A DNA stretch of 64,000 nt from Amborella trichopoda (GCF_000471905.2 NW_006499997.1:4237197-4301196), one strand, 5' to 3'. Counted from the stretch's first letter, positions 46,930 through 58,960 are shown. Numbers and translations: made by a program. Notes: generated by a model not told the origin, from the sequence alone.

Positions 46930-47034
46930 GAGAATGAAATCATGTAGAAAAGTCAAAAGAGAGAAGAACTTTATTCATCAAGTTAAAATTTTTACAAAGT
47001 TCTGGCAAGAGGAAATGACATGTTCATAAACGAT

Positions 47035-50000
47035 CAATCATTGTATTGATCTCTATGCTGCGCGTTACAAGAGCGGTCTCGGTTCCCTGGATACGCTCCT
47101 TCAGTTTCGCCACCATTTGAGTCTCCTTTGTCATCGCCACAGTTTCCGACTCAATTGTGCCATTGAGTTAGGACAAATCTTCAACCAATGAGGCCTCCAT
47201 GGCCTTCCTCTGAACCATCTTTGTTTCGAGGCCCTTGAATTCCAGCTTCAGTATTCGCGTCACCTCTCGGATTTCAATCATTCTCTTGAAGCTTCATTGC
47301 GCCTCCTTCTTGAGGTCTTGCTGACGGCCAGTTATCAGGGCCTTCTTCTAGATACAGGCAACTATTTTCTCGCGACCACGCAAGATTGATTCTTTCAAAG
47401 AGGCTAGCCTGCCAATTTCTTCTTCATGATGAAGCGCTCCCAACCGCCAGCTCTCCAACTCGTTTAGATTTGCGTTGAAATGGGAAAGCACTTCTGAGGC
47501 ACTCCAACCGTAGTAGTCATGGTGAACTCCCTCAATTTTATCAAGGCTTCGCCTAGCTCATCAAGAGGTAGCTCCCTCAAGTCTTAAAGGCTTGTTCTAA
47601 GCATGCCTGCAGTCATGCTAGAAACAACACTAAAAACAGGCCTAGGTGGTGTTGCTGAGATCACGACTGTTGAAGAAACCTCTATCTCAAGGACCGGGCT
47701 TGCTGAAATAATAGCCATAATACCAATCTCGCTGGCTTGATCTTCTCTTATAGGGACCTCTACTTCTTCTTCATTAACTTGAACCATCCTCAGCATCATC
47801 CGGTTCAGGAACTGCCTTTTCTCTTTTGCCTTTGCTATCCAATTCATCTCTAGCCACGGTTTCTTCGATTGGCTTCTGCCTTCAGCAGCTAGAACCTCAG
47901 CTATGAAGAGATCAATTCCCTCATCTTCAAGACCTATGTCCACGGGGGTAGCAACCTCTTGGTGCTCAAACATGTCATCAACTTCAGGCTCTTCTCCTTG
48001 AGTCATAGCCCTTGCCTCTGTTGGGGCACCAAGCTCTTGAGCATGGGGGCCGCATCAACATCAGAGCCCCTATCTGGAGTAGTGGTTACAGCGCCTTCGT
48101 CCTCATCAGTCTCCATCTGAGCAGATTCTGACTCCAGAACAATACCAGGACTCGAGGGCGCATCCCCAAGATCCAGAGTCATCTCCCTATCAGAAGCAAT
48201 GACAATAGGCTCAGAATGGCTGGAATCGTCTGCCTCGGTTTTTGAAGAAAAAGAAAACAATTTAGGAGAAGAAGAAGGTGGTCCAGAGAGCGCCGAAGGT
48301 GATACCAGAGTAGTTCTTGAAAGATCAAAAGAGGAAGTGCTCCCTTTTGATTCTGACGTCGTAGGATGCTTGACACTTTTACGCTGAATACACCCACGAA
48401 CTGAAGGGGGGGCATGAGTATCAGCAGCAGTTGAGCTCTTTCTTTTCTTTCCCCCTCCTGAAGTAGGAGCTGCCGCTTCAGAGTCACCTCCTTGAGAAGA
48501 CCCTCCAGATAGTTTACTGTGGGGACCACTGCCAATGAGGGCATTTAAATCCTGTGGGGGATGCTTCTCATAACCAAGAACTCGTCGCCCCTCATCCCAT
48601 TCAAAGATGGAACTGAGATTATCGAAAACACTCCCAGTCTTCATCTTTATTTTAAGGAATTCTGGCGAGGCCTCATCAGCTGCTATTTCACACAAAAGCC
48701 CCAAAGCCTGACTTTTGGAGGGATAATTCAAGACAAACACCACATCAGGAGCTAGAGCATCTGCCTGTCTCCTTTGCCTGGTATCCTGCCGCTAGTTACT
48801 GTTCACCCCTTTCCATGGGTGATCTTGATCGCAATATCCCTTACTGGTGATTCTCCACCAGCTCACATAGGCCTTCGTCATCTGAATCCTTCTACCAAAG
48901 TGAGGTATGGTGTATTTGCTGGTTTTTGTTGTCTCTAGACACATGGACGAAGCGGTTCGTATAAGCTCTGGCAGCCAGCACTCATGTAAAGTTCCCAAAT
49001 CTTCTGTCTTCCCCTTGATCACCTTACTCTAGCTCTTTTCGAAGAATACTGAGAAGCAAGCCTGTGCTGACGGGCGAAGCAACGAGGGAAATACCCCTTT
49101 AACCTGACATTATGCGGAGCCCTTTAAGGTAAGACTCCCCCTTTAATGCTTAGGATGAACATGAGTTCCTTAATACTTGTTGGAGCATTGTCTAGCTCCT
49201 TCCCCAACTCATCAATGAAAGCACGGTCCGTGAAGCTCTTGACCGGAAAAGAGACCTGCCTCGTGTTCAGAGAATCATTCCCAAAGAGACCTCGAGCCTC
49301 CCCTGGGGTATGGAAGATGGCCCTCTGGCTGGCAATCCTCATCAAGAAGGGCCACAGCTTATCTCCCAAGCACTAATGCTTGATGTAGGTATCAGGGAAA
49401 TAAGCCCTTAGCCACCCCGTACACGTAATGCACAGGGAATGGAGTCTTGAAATCCTCGGGAAAAGCCTCTCCTCCAACAATACCACTTCCTCCCTCTTTT
49501 CCCCTGTAGGTCTTTCCATAGGAGATGGCCCCTAAGCCATGGTATATGTTGCATAAGATCGATTGAGCAAGAGAATACTCACACCCTCGGGCCATGTCAC
49601 TGGCCACATATAGTACGCCTGGATGAATGTCGTCCCCCTAGCCAGGAATCATGAATTTGCACAGGAATAAGGCCAAGTATGCAGCCATGAAGACACGGTC
49701 ATTGTCAGTCTCAAGTTGATATATGAGAGGCGTCTCCTTTGCGACAGCCTGCCCTTTCCCCTTCGAAATACCCTAACCACCTTCGGGATAATCTCCACAA
49801 AAGAAGTTCACCCATTCTGTAAAGGTGACTCTGCCATTGTTAGAACTGCCGACAATCGACTGGTAGGCGGCCTCAAAGATCTTTTGAAGGCTGACAGGTG
49901 GCTCTGCATCCCCCAAATTAACACCATCGAAGATGACTGAGTTTGGGGGCACAAACTCATCATACATAGCCCCAATCATCGGGAGGCCTCCAATGAAATG

Positions 50001-50572
50001 AAGATCTAGTAAAGAGATCCCCGCTTCGCCATGACCAAGAAGCCAAGTATTGCTGACATGGCTCCATGTCTCCAGTAACACCTTTACTGTATTGGAGTGA
50101 CGGTCATAGTAATTGCACGAACATTGTACCGCTGCCAATAGCGAAGCATGTTCAAAATTACTTTTCTATGATGCCAATACCTTGGTAGTCTAGGAAGTGT
50201 ATCCCTTCAGGTATTGATGCTCCTCTTAAATCTGGAGGCCTTTTCTTGACCACCTTAACAATCCCTCTGCCTGTACCATCTGCTTCCCTGAGGTAGGAAA
50301 ATTCTCCTCAGAAGCTATGTTCTGATGCATACAATGAAGAAGTGCCATCCCTTCTTCGGTACTAACATTGCCATCATTACCCTTGTTCAAAACAAACAGG
50401 GTCAGTAATGAAAGTGACATTAAGGGGCCACTTTGGCCCGCACACTAGCTGGTTGGGTCAGCCAAATGGGCTCACCCCTTGATAAAACTTCGCATGTAAA
50501 ATCAGAGACGTTGATCTCTCCCTCTCTTGGAAGCCTCTTCACATTAGGAATTTGGTAAGAAGAATGAGCCAT
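47035..50572 (-). pseudogene. Antisense plant-mobile-domain-like frame carried by E1
   Basis: The start is MAHSSYQIPNVKRLPREGEI at 50572. The N-terminal two thirds resemble the plant mobile domain (PMD, aminotransferase-like): NTVKVLLETWSHVSNTWLL, GHGEAGISLLDLHFIGGLP, YDEFVPPN, then AAYLALFLCKFMIPG and ASDMARGCEYSLAQSILCNI. A Ser-rich, charged linker follows (48000-48550, GGGKKRKSSTAADTHAPP), and the end (about 47035-47480) is Glu/Lys-rich with coiled-coil character. PMD proteins such as MAIN and MAIL1 act in plant nuclei, and PMD is also found in transposable elements. The frame opposes E1 gag-pol and starts beside region R, which could hold its promoter (inference). It is broken in several places. 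Confidence 0.72.
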
Positions 50573-50599
50573 TATAAAGGGCTTGGTGGTTTACTCCCA

Positions 50600-52090
50600 A
50601 AATGTTGCTAAGACCTTGGACCAACGACGGCTAAGTTTGACAACACTAAGCACCGGTTGAGTCTTTCAAATGCTTAACATTGGTTGAATTTCCAACACCC
50701 AACACCAGTTACATGCCAGATGACTAGCGTCGATTGAGTCTTTTAGCACTTAATGCCGGTTGAATTACCAACACTCAGCGTCGGTTGTGTGCCAGACGAC
50801 TGACGTCAGTTGAGTCTTTCAACACTCAACGCCTGTTGAGATTGCCAATACTTAGCACCGGTTGAGATTGCCAATACCCAGTGTCGGTTGAGCTTGTCCA
50901 AGGTCAGTGCTGACTGTGATCGAATCTCTCGCACGTGCGACGAATCTCAGTCGTGACACCTCGAACTTAGCTACGCCAACTAACAACCGTCTCCAGGTCC
51001 TTTAGTGTCGTCCCACACATGAGCGACTGACAATCGTCACCACATCCCGCCCGCCTTCCCTGCGACGGTTCACCTCCACAGCAGTTAACCTCCTCCAACC
51101 GTACACCTTCCACGATGGTCTACCTCCCCTAACTGTTCGGCTCCCACCAGAACTTCCACTACACAGCTGGAAAACCTACTGAAAAACTTCGTTGTCTATG
51201 TTTTTGGCTTGGACAACACCAATACCTCACAGAAATTTCTGCAAACTTCTTTAACACCACTAACAGTGTCGGAAAGTGGCAATAATCCCCGAGAAATTTT
51301 TTAAAAACTCTTTGGAAAACTCTCAAAACGCATGGAAATGATCACAATTTCACCGTTGTAGTCAGAACCTCTTCCCCTCACTGGAAAATTCTCTGCACTA
51401 AAAAGCTCTCCTCGTAAGTTGCCAAATTCTTGCCAAAAATTTCATCGAAAACCTTCCTTGCAAAACTTTTGCTAAAGTCCCGCTGCTCGCCGGAACTTCA
51501 ATCGATCACTCTCTCCTCACTGTTAAGAAAACTTGTGCCTAAGTTTTTTTACACTTGGTGAAAAATGAGGGAAAACGGGATTTTACCCTTCTTTTATAGA
51601 GCCTGCACTACCCTCAAATGCCCCTCACAAACTGGGAATTCCAATCGCATCCAAGGGAAGCCTAGTGACAATGAGCTGAGTCAGGCTTTGGCTCGAAGCC
51701 CGAGGTAACTCTCATCGACCCAACGCTAGTGCCGGGTACCTTTCAAACAACCCTAGCACCAGTTGACTTAGCGTCAGAGACCGTCTAAACAACCCTAGCA
51801 CTGGTTGAATTAGCACTGGGTACCTTCCAAACAACCTTAGCATCGATTGACTTAGCGCCGGGTGCATTTTCAAAACAACCCTAGTGCCGGTTGACTTAGC
51901 GTTGGGTGAGTTTCCAAATGACCCCAGCGCCGGTTAACTTAGCACCGGTTCACAGGCTGTTCATAGTGTCAGTTGAGTCTTTAACAACTCAGGGACGGCT
52001 GTGTTTTTGAGAACTCAGCGCCAGTTGAACAATCGCAAAAACCCACTAACGCTACACCTGGTGTCCGTCGTATTTTAAGTAGCTTGGGCA
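50600..52090 (+). repeat. Region R of E1: Tat 3' region or LTR start with GCGCCGGTTGA arrays
   Basis: Two blocks of degenerate units containing AGCACCGGTTGA or GCGCCGGTTGACTTAG (50640-50930 and 51715-52060) flank about 800 bases of AT-richer sequence. That sequence includes GAGGGAAAACGGGATTTTACC (element-sense). The whole region is matched in inverse orientation by 55900-57240. No gene is seen. It is either the untranslated 3' region or U3 of the LTR; the exact LTR edge could not be set. Confidence 0.65.
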
Positions 52091-54440
52091 CAAACATGTG
52101 TGGACGCCCAAAAACTACCTAAAATTGAATATGCAACTTAATTAAATTTAAATTAATACTAAAAATAGGTGCAAAAGAATTGTTTTGCCCCTGCCTAACA
52201 ATGTGTGGAATTTTAGAACAGCCTACTATTGCCCGAGAACTTGCGTGATCTTCTGTGGCTAACCCGAGGTCGTTCTGATGCCTGTTTTATTGAAAGATTA
52301 TTGTTTTGTTGTAGGGCTCGGAATGACGATCATTTTGATACCAACTTTGAGCCGTCAATCATGTTTTTCAGCCATGATCAGGAGACTTGAATTTTGGATG
52401 AATCATGAAACCTTCAGATCGATTGTGTACTCGTTCCTTGAAGTTTCTTCATGATTTCTTCGCTGAATCAGACTTAGCATGCCGTCACGATCACGTTACA
52501 ACAAAGGCAGCTTAATTTCATGTCTGGATGAAGATTTTGTCATCTTGAGTTTTTAATCGGAATCTTGGAATCCGATGGCCGGAATTTATAGCAGCTTTGA
52601 TGCCTTCATGTGTGAAATCCAACCGTTCATCGTACACGAGGTTTGGACCAGAGATAGCCTCGGACTCATGCACATAATGAAATTAGTTTCATGCCGATCA
52701 AGTATGTGAGTGTTGTGATCTTATTGCTCGAACGAGGCGTGCTGCTGCTTGTGCATTTAGTTTTTCTCTTTGCTTTGGCATTGTCATGCGGCATACCACA
52801 TATCAAATTGCTCGTCTTGATGAAATGAACACACTCACCAAATTTAGGAGAGATCTGACTTGGAACGAGTGAGTTATAGGCCCCGAAAGTGACTGCCTGT
52901 GACTATAAAAATAACCACCTTTAATGGTGTTTTAATAGAGTGAGGCCACACGGGAATAGTGTGCAGCTTACCACTTTTCGGTATTTTACCCATAACTTTG
53001 TCTTGGAGTGCCCGATTAAGCCGAAACTTGACCTATAGGCTTTTCGACCACAGCGGATATAATGGCAGTGGTCCTGCAACTGTTGGATACACTAAAAGTA
53101 TGGCTCTAGTTACATGGTTCATTTCAGGATGCAAGAGACTTAAATTGTTTCTTTATGTTCACAACCTTAAACACGTCTGATCGCGATGAAACTTGGCAGG
53201 TGGTCTTTTGAAGTACTGATGAATATCTTGACCAACTCTTGGTCCATTCTAAGAATGTCAGGAATTTCCACCTTTTTGTAGGCTTTATTAACCTACTTCC
53301 TACTAATTCCTAATCACGGATCAAGGCGCTGAAAAATACGTTCAAACAGCTTACCCCACCGAATAATGTTCTTCAAGAGAAGCGAGAAGGATAATCATTT
53401 GGAAAGTTTCCTTCGGCTTTTACTTTTTTTCTTTCTAGCCACAGGACCATGTGAACGTCGAGGACATTCACGCAATGGAGTAACTAAGCTGCTCAGATGT
53501 AAGGCATTGTTCGCGAGTCCGTCAGTGGAGACTTTTGGGGGAGAAGAGACTTTTCTTTTTTTTTAGGGATCTTGTCGAAGTCCTCACCCTTGTGCGGACT
53601 ATTTGTGATTCTGAATTTGAAGATTTTGTATGGACCTTGTCAGTCAGAATCAGGCCCGTCTGGCAATTGAGTGCCATGTTGAAGGGCATTGTTCCCCTTT
53701 GGTCTGGGTTCATTTGTTTGCTTTGGTAGGCATTGTTTGCTGCTACACCAGGTTTTCATTTGACATTCAGAGTACAACTTTGGGTCTCGTCTACCGAGTC
53801 CAGTCGGGGGCATGTTCTATTAGCCGATCCCAAACGTCTAGTCGTGCCGGCTAGGCGAGCTGATGGTAGGTTCACCCCTTGCTTTGTCAGTTTCTTGCCT
53901 TTGTAGTGTTTGTTTCTAAAGTGTATTTGTGACCTCGTGGGAATAATGTTCTTCCTCATGAGACTTGTTTTGTTGTCTTGGCGAGTCTTTTGTCTTTCAA
54001 GTCCTTTCGCAACTGGACTCAAACTGTCGGAATCTTTTCCTTGAAGCTCATATTTTTCTATTCCTGATTTTATGCCACTAGGGATTTTCTTTTTTTGAGT
54101 GTGGGCTAAAGCTGCTAGTTGAGACAAGTGTTGCATTAACCTGCTTTATTGGTCAAGGCGTCCTTTGTGGAATTTCGCTTGAACTTGGGAAGCATGCAGT
54201 AGAGACGGTTTTCACCAACTTCTTATTATTTTAGGGCTCTTATACCCATGAGCTTTCGACCATGTCCACCCTTTTATCCATTTTTACTCATGATCCCCGT
54301 TCAGGTTTGCATCGCGCCTAGGTTTTTTATTCACGAAACTCTTTTACTCAAGTTTCGTGACCACGGCCGTCAGTCATTTTTACTAATAATGTTCCTTTGT
54401 TAAGGTATACACCATGCCCGTTATTCTATTTTTTTTTTTT
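52091..54440. other. LTR-like sequence without recognisable genes
   Basis: AT-rich transition at 52100-52200, then TTGTTTTGCCCCTGCC and GAGCCGTCAATCATG blocks that recall plant LTR interiors. Open frames at 52959-53180, 53366-53566 and 53756-54136 show no known domain. Probably the LTR body of E1 on the left and of E2 on the right; no boundary is visible. Confidence 0.45.
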
Positions 54441-54447
54441 TGAGGGC

Positions 54448-55420
54448 GTGTTTAAGGTCATGCCTCCGAGACCTGTGTGAAACAGTTTAACGTCATATAG
54501 CCGGGACGTGCACTATGGTTTAAGGTCATACAGCTGAACCGTGGTGGTGATGAATAGCAATCTATGGAGGCCATGGAGTGAGTATGGTGGTGATTTGACT
54601 CCTTGGAGGCTATCGATAAAAGATGGATGATGTATAAAATGTGAGTGGATGATGGTGACCCACTATCTTAAAACGAATATGGATGGCAGGATGGTTCGCC
54701 ATTTTGTGAGCGCGGGTGAGACTCACTGGGGAATGAGGTATGATGATGTAATGAATGGACTCACAGGGGAGGTTTTGAAGGTGGAGTGCGCACACTAACA
54801 AATAGGTTAGGGAAGGCGTGCGTGAAAGTGAATGTAAAGGCATGTGCACGTATGTGGGGGTAGGTTTACGATCATACCTCTTAAACCTGTGCGAAGCAGT
54901 TTATCGTCATGCCAGTAGAATGTGCACTATGATTTAAGGTCATACAACTGGATCGTGGTTATGCAATTTAAAGTCATACAACTAGGACCGCACAGTTTAA
55001 GATTGTGCAACTAGACCTCCGCTACAGTTTAAGGTCACATTGTTCCGACCATGGTGCTGAGCCTTTTATCATCACGCGGCCAGGACATGCACTATGGTTT
55101 AAGGTCATACAGCTGAACCGTAGTTATGTAGTTTAAAGTCATACAACGAGGACTGTGCAGTTTAAGGTCATGCAGCACGGACAGAGGCTGAGCAGTTGGG
55201 GTCATGCAGAACGGACCTCCACTATAGTTTAAGGTCATATAGTTTGGACCATGCAGTTTTAAGGTCGTGCAACTAGACCTGGGCTGTGCAGTTTAGGGTC
55301 ATGTAGCACGGACCTCCACTATAGTTGAAGGTTATATAGTTTGGACCATACAGTTTTACGGTCGTGCAACGAGACCGAGCCTATGCAGTTTAGGGTCATG
55401 CAGCACAGACTAATGGTTGG
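54448..55420. repeat. Array of 29-36 bp units with GTTTAAGGTCATGCAGC core
   Basis: About eighteen units follow the pattern GTTTAAGGTCAT, six to eight variable bases, GGACC, then a spacer ending ATGCA or CTATG. They occur near 54487-54548 and from 54895 to 55420. Many units contain GGTC and GACC 10 bases apart, which can pair. A block of several units (54480-54550) recurs as a set at 54895-54965 and 55064-55125, showing higher-order duplication. The non-array part 54550-54850 has no recognisable gene. Confidence 0.85.
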
Positions 55421-55429
55421 GCCACCATG

Positions 55430-55870
55430 CAGGTGGAACTCCATGAGGGATAGGCATGTGGATGATAATCCGACTCCTTAGGGATAAAAATGATTAAGGC
55501 CATACACAAGCTGAGGGCTAAGATGGAAATGGTGGCCTGATGAAGGATGACCAACAAAGGCGAACTTCACTAAGGTTTAAAGGGAGTAAGCGTACTCTCT
55601 AGGGTGAAACATGAGACTTTATGGAAAATTGGCTTATGACAGGTAACCCCGACTCCCTGAGGATAAGGTGGCGTGGTGTGCAGCTGACCCACTAGGGATT
55701 TGAGAGGTAAGAATGACCCAACTTTACTGAGGATAATGGGCTGCAATATGGGTGTGACTCCTATTGGGGGATGAGGGACAACTCTTGACTCCATTGGGGA
55801 GATCATGGTTTGGGTGCAATGGCTCGAGTGCCAGTCCACTGGCGATAATAGTATGACATACCTGGCTTAA
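55430..55870. repeat. Degenerate repeats with GACTCCNTNGGGGATA-like core
   Basis: Loosely spaced copies such as GACTCCTTAGGGATAA, GACTCCCTGAGGATAA, GACTCCTATTGGGGGATGA and GACTCCATTGGGGAGAT occur at irregular 40-80 base spacing. No gene is seen. Confidence 0.55.
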
Positions 55871-55899
55871 CCCTGGAGTTGGTGACAATGGGCTGCTTG

Positions 55900-57240
55900 T
55901 AATACAACGGGCAGCAGGTGTATCGATTATGGTTTCCTGTGAATGTCCAACCAGTGTTGAGCTCTCAAAAACATAACCGGCGCTGGGTAGTTAAAAACAT
56001 AGCTGGCGAGAGCCATGAAGTTGTTTAAACACGATCGACGCTAAGGTGGTTCGAAACTCACCTGGAGCTAAGATTGTTTGAAACTCACCTGGTGTTGGAT
56101 AATTGGCGCTAGGGTTGTTCAAAATTCACCCAGTGCTGCGCATGGATCGATGAGAGTTACCTCGGGGCCTCAAGTCAAAGCTTGATCTGGCTCATTGTCG
56201 CTTGGCTTCCCTTGAACGCGACTGGAATTCCCAGTTTGTGAGGGGCATTTGAGGGCAGTGTAGTCTCTTAAGGGGATAAAATCCCGTTTTCCCTCATTTT
56301 TCACCAAGGGTAAAAACTTAAGCAAATGTTTTTTGTAACAGTGAAGAGAGGGTGCTCGGTTGAAGTTTCGGTGAGTGGTGAGACCTCAGCAAACGTTTTG
56401 CAGGGAAGGTTCCTTGGCAGACAACAGGATTCCGACGGTTTGGTAGGGAAGACCTTCGACGAGCATACTTTGACAAGAATTTGGTGAGGTTGTAGGGAAA
56501 GCAGCAGGGAAAGGAGAGTTCTCTGAGAAGTTTTTTGGGAAACATACGAGGTTCTGACTGGAATTGTTTTTGGTAGAAGAGGTGGGAAACACAGCTATGA
56601 GCATTTATGCACGTCTTAGGAGTTTTCTGGGAATTTTAAAGGGGTTTCTCAGAGGCTGTGGTAACTTTTCAATGCTGTTTGTGGTGTTGCAAAGGTTTTC
56701 GAGAACTTTCAAGGGGTTTATAGGGGTTGTCACCACTTTCTGACACTATTAGTGGTGTTGTAGAGGTTTTCGGGAACTTAGGGGAAGTTTGCAGATGTTT
56801 TTCGGTGAGGTTCTGGTGACATCCAGGCCAAAACCATAGGAGGGAAAGATTTTCAGTGGGTTATTTTCAGTGGGTTTCGGACCGTATAAGAGAAGTTTCG
56901 GTGGGAGACGAACTGTCACAGGAGGTGGGCCGTACAACTACAGGAGGTGAACCGTCGTGGGAGGTGTAGGGTTACTAGAGGTGAATCCCTTGGAAATCAT
57001 GTGACCATTAAGGGGGTGTAGAAACTTATGTTTTGAAAAATGAGGAGTCTCGAGAAGCGAACAGTCACGATAGAGCCGCGCTAACAAAAGTGCAACTGGC
57101 GCAGAGACAACCAACGCTGATGATTTGGAGTGCCGACACAACCAACGCTAACCCTCAAGCAAAGTAGGTTGCGTTAGGGGTTAGGTACACAACCGGCACT
57201 GGCCTTTGGAGGACCCAACCGACGTTAGCTTCAGTCAGCG
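55900..57240 (-). repeat. Region R' of E2, inverted copy of R
   Basis: It matches 50600-52090 in reverse orientation: GCGCTGG/CCGGCGC blocks at 55960-56140 and 57060-57240 flank a shared middle. The middle includes TTTGTGAGGGGCATTTGAGGG, AAATCCCGTTTTCCCTCAT and the AAGCTTGATCTGGCTCATTG stretch. Same function as R is inferred. No gene is seen; the open frames at 56318-57141 lie in this repeat. Confidence 0.7.
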
Positions 57241-57721
57241 TTCATCAGCACATGTGGCATATCATGATGCGGAGAGTGATGTTCACATGTGGCGGTAAGT
57301 CACGTGCAGGCTTTGCAACGCTCGGCAATGTGGTACTTACGGCGATATTCATGGGTAGGAAAAAAGTGGTGAATGATGACAAGACATGGCTTATGGTATC
57401 TGTTTGAAGCCAAATCAACCAGGACAACCGTGAGGTCCACATTGTTCTGTGGAAGGGCATCCACTGTGAACAAAGTATGCTTTCTGTCATAGGCCAATTC
57501 CTTGCCAGAGTAGCCCATTTTGTATGTTTGATATACGTGTCGAATGAATCCTATGGCGTATGTTTGATTTTCACATCAGATGAGGTATCTGGTTTGTATG
57601 TTTGACATACACGTCAGATGGATTGAGGCTAACTTCTTGGAGTGGCTTTGTTTTGTCTTCTGGCCTGTAACCATCCTCTTACTCGTCAAATGAATTAAAG
57701 CTAACTCTCCAAGTGGTTTCA
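57241..57721. other. 3' non-coding region of E2
   Basis: Between the minisatellite and region R'. Overlapping minus-strand frames (57245-57518) include HHFFPTHEYRRKYHIAERC but match no family I know. Tat elements commonly have long variable 3' regions, which fits. Confidence 0.4.
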
Positions 57722-57915
57722 CTTCTTCTTCATGAGGAGGACCTCTCTTTCCTGGGTTTGCTTCTTCTTCGTGAGAAGGGCCTTCCTTTTGTCGATTTGC
57801 TTCTTCTTCATGAGATGGGCCTTCCTTTTGTGGATTTGCTTCTTCTTCATGAGAAGGGCCTTCCTTTTGTGGATTTGCTTCTTCTTCCTTTTCTGACTTT
57901 ACTTCTTCCTCATGG
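57722..57915 (-). repeat. 39 bp minisatellite, coding-frame phased
   Basis: Units begin at 57722, 57761, 57800, 57839 and 57878, exactly 39 bases apart. As the minus strand reads, each gives the 13 residues HEEEANPQKEGPS, so the array keeps frame within a 127-codon reading frame (57576-57959) rich in Glu and Lys. Tandem repeats in the 3' region are known in Ogre/Tat elements. A role as a protein is not supported by anything else. Confidence 0.85.
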
Positions 57916-58259
57916 GACAGGCATTTGTTTCGGTCTATAACCATCCTCTTATCCTCCAATGCAAAAGTGAAAGTACAAGTTTTGGTCTATGATTGTCCTA
58001 TAATCCTCAGATGCATGCGACTTGTAACCTCCTTAATAATGGGCTTCGTTGTAAATTATAACTCATTTTTACTACAATAAAAAAGAGTTAAGAGTTTGTT
58101 TGGACTATCTTGCTTGTTTTCTCGTTGAGTCCCTTTCTTTTGAATACTTATCACGGATAGTACTTCTTTTGGTATCATCCATTGATAAGGGCATTGGCTC
58201 CTCTCCATTAGGATGCGCCAGTATTTAGGCTCCATTGGGGGATCCCTTTTTTACTATAA

Positions 58260-58960
58260 AGGGACCTTCTCACATAGGCTCAAACTTCCCTTTACGCCGG
58301 CCATGCATAACAATAAGCCTCTTAACAGCTAAGACTAGATCACCATGGGTGAGAAGGTCATGATGCAACCGTTGGGCTGTAAGGGCTCTGGAGGCTGGTG
58401 AACAAGGCTATAGTGCATTTGGCATACTTGGCACTTTTTAGCATAGCTTAAGGAATCGAAGATCATGGAAGGCCAGTAATATCCCAACTTGCGTATTCAT
58501 TCATAGAGCTTAAGACCGGACTGGTGTAGTGAACAAATACCTGAGTGGACTTCTTCTAACACTTTATTTGCTTCTTGGATGTCGACACATCGAAGAGGAA
58601 TGCCATCAAACGACCGTCTGAAGAGAGATACCTGGTGGACATTCAACGCATGCTGTTGCCATCGGCACGAACTTTCGGGAGCCTGCCATGTTTTAGAAAA
58701 CTGGTGATGGGCTCTCTCCAATCTTTTACCTGCTCAATTTCTGTGCATATTGGGTAAAATAATTTTGGTTCTTGAATTTGACCCTTAGCTCCTTGACTCT
58801 GTACTATTTCTTGTTCAGTCTTAATTACTTCTTTGGCTGATAGAAGTGCTCTAAATGGATAAGGGGGGCACTCGGGGAAGATATTTCTCTCGTTATCCGC
58901 ATCGACCTCGGTCCTTAGTTCGATGTGTCTCCATTGTGCCACCCAAACAAGCATGGGTCC
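58260..58960 (-). pseudogene. Integrase pieces of E2
   Basis: Recognisable parts are the zinc-binding region (RRSFDGIPLRCVDIQEANKV, EVHSGICSLHQSGLKLY, KKCQVCQMHYS) and the C-terminal module (GDLVLAVKRLIVMHGRRKGK, FEPM). Wording is that of Tat-lineage integrases. The region is broken. Confidence 0.75.

Larger units (their letters stand above)
42601..53300 (+). mobile_element. Element E1: Tat-lineage Ty3/gypsy with antisense extra frame
   Basis: Plus-strand gag (42601-44000), Ser/Pro-rich linker (44380-45420), protease (45430-46200) and the segment ahead of reverse transcriptase (to 46870) match E2, which carries Tat-type reverse transcriptase and the archaeal-type RNase H. An antisense plant-mobile-domain-like frame follows (47035-50572), then 3' region R (50600-52090) and LTR-like sequence without recognisable genes; the right limit is uncertain. 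Extra and antisense frames between pol and 3' LTR are known in plant Ty3/gypsy elements. It is broken, with ten or more breaks. Confidence 0.78.

Noticed and set aside
48179-48544. Second overlapping frame within the antisense PMD-like frame
   Set aside because: Shadow of the Ser-rich linker in another frame; no independent motif.
53366-54136. Possible host gene between the two Tat copies
   Set aside because: Short frames on both strands without known motifs or a convincing exon structure; position within LTR-like sequence makes this unlikely.
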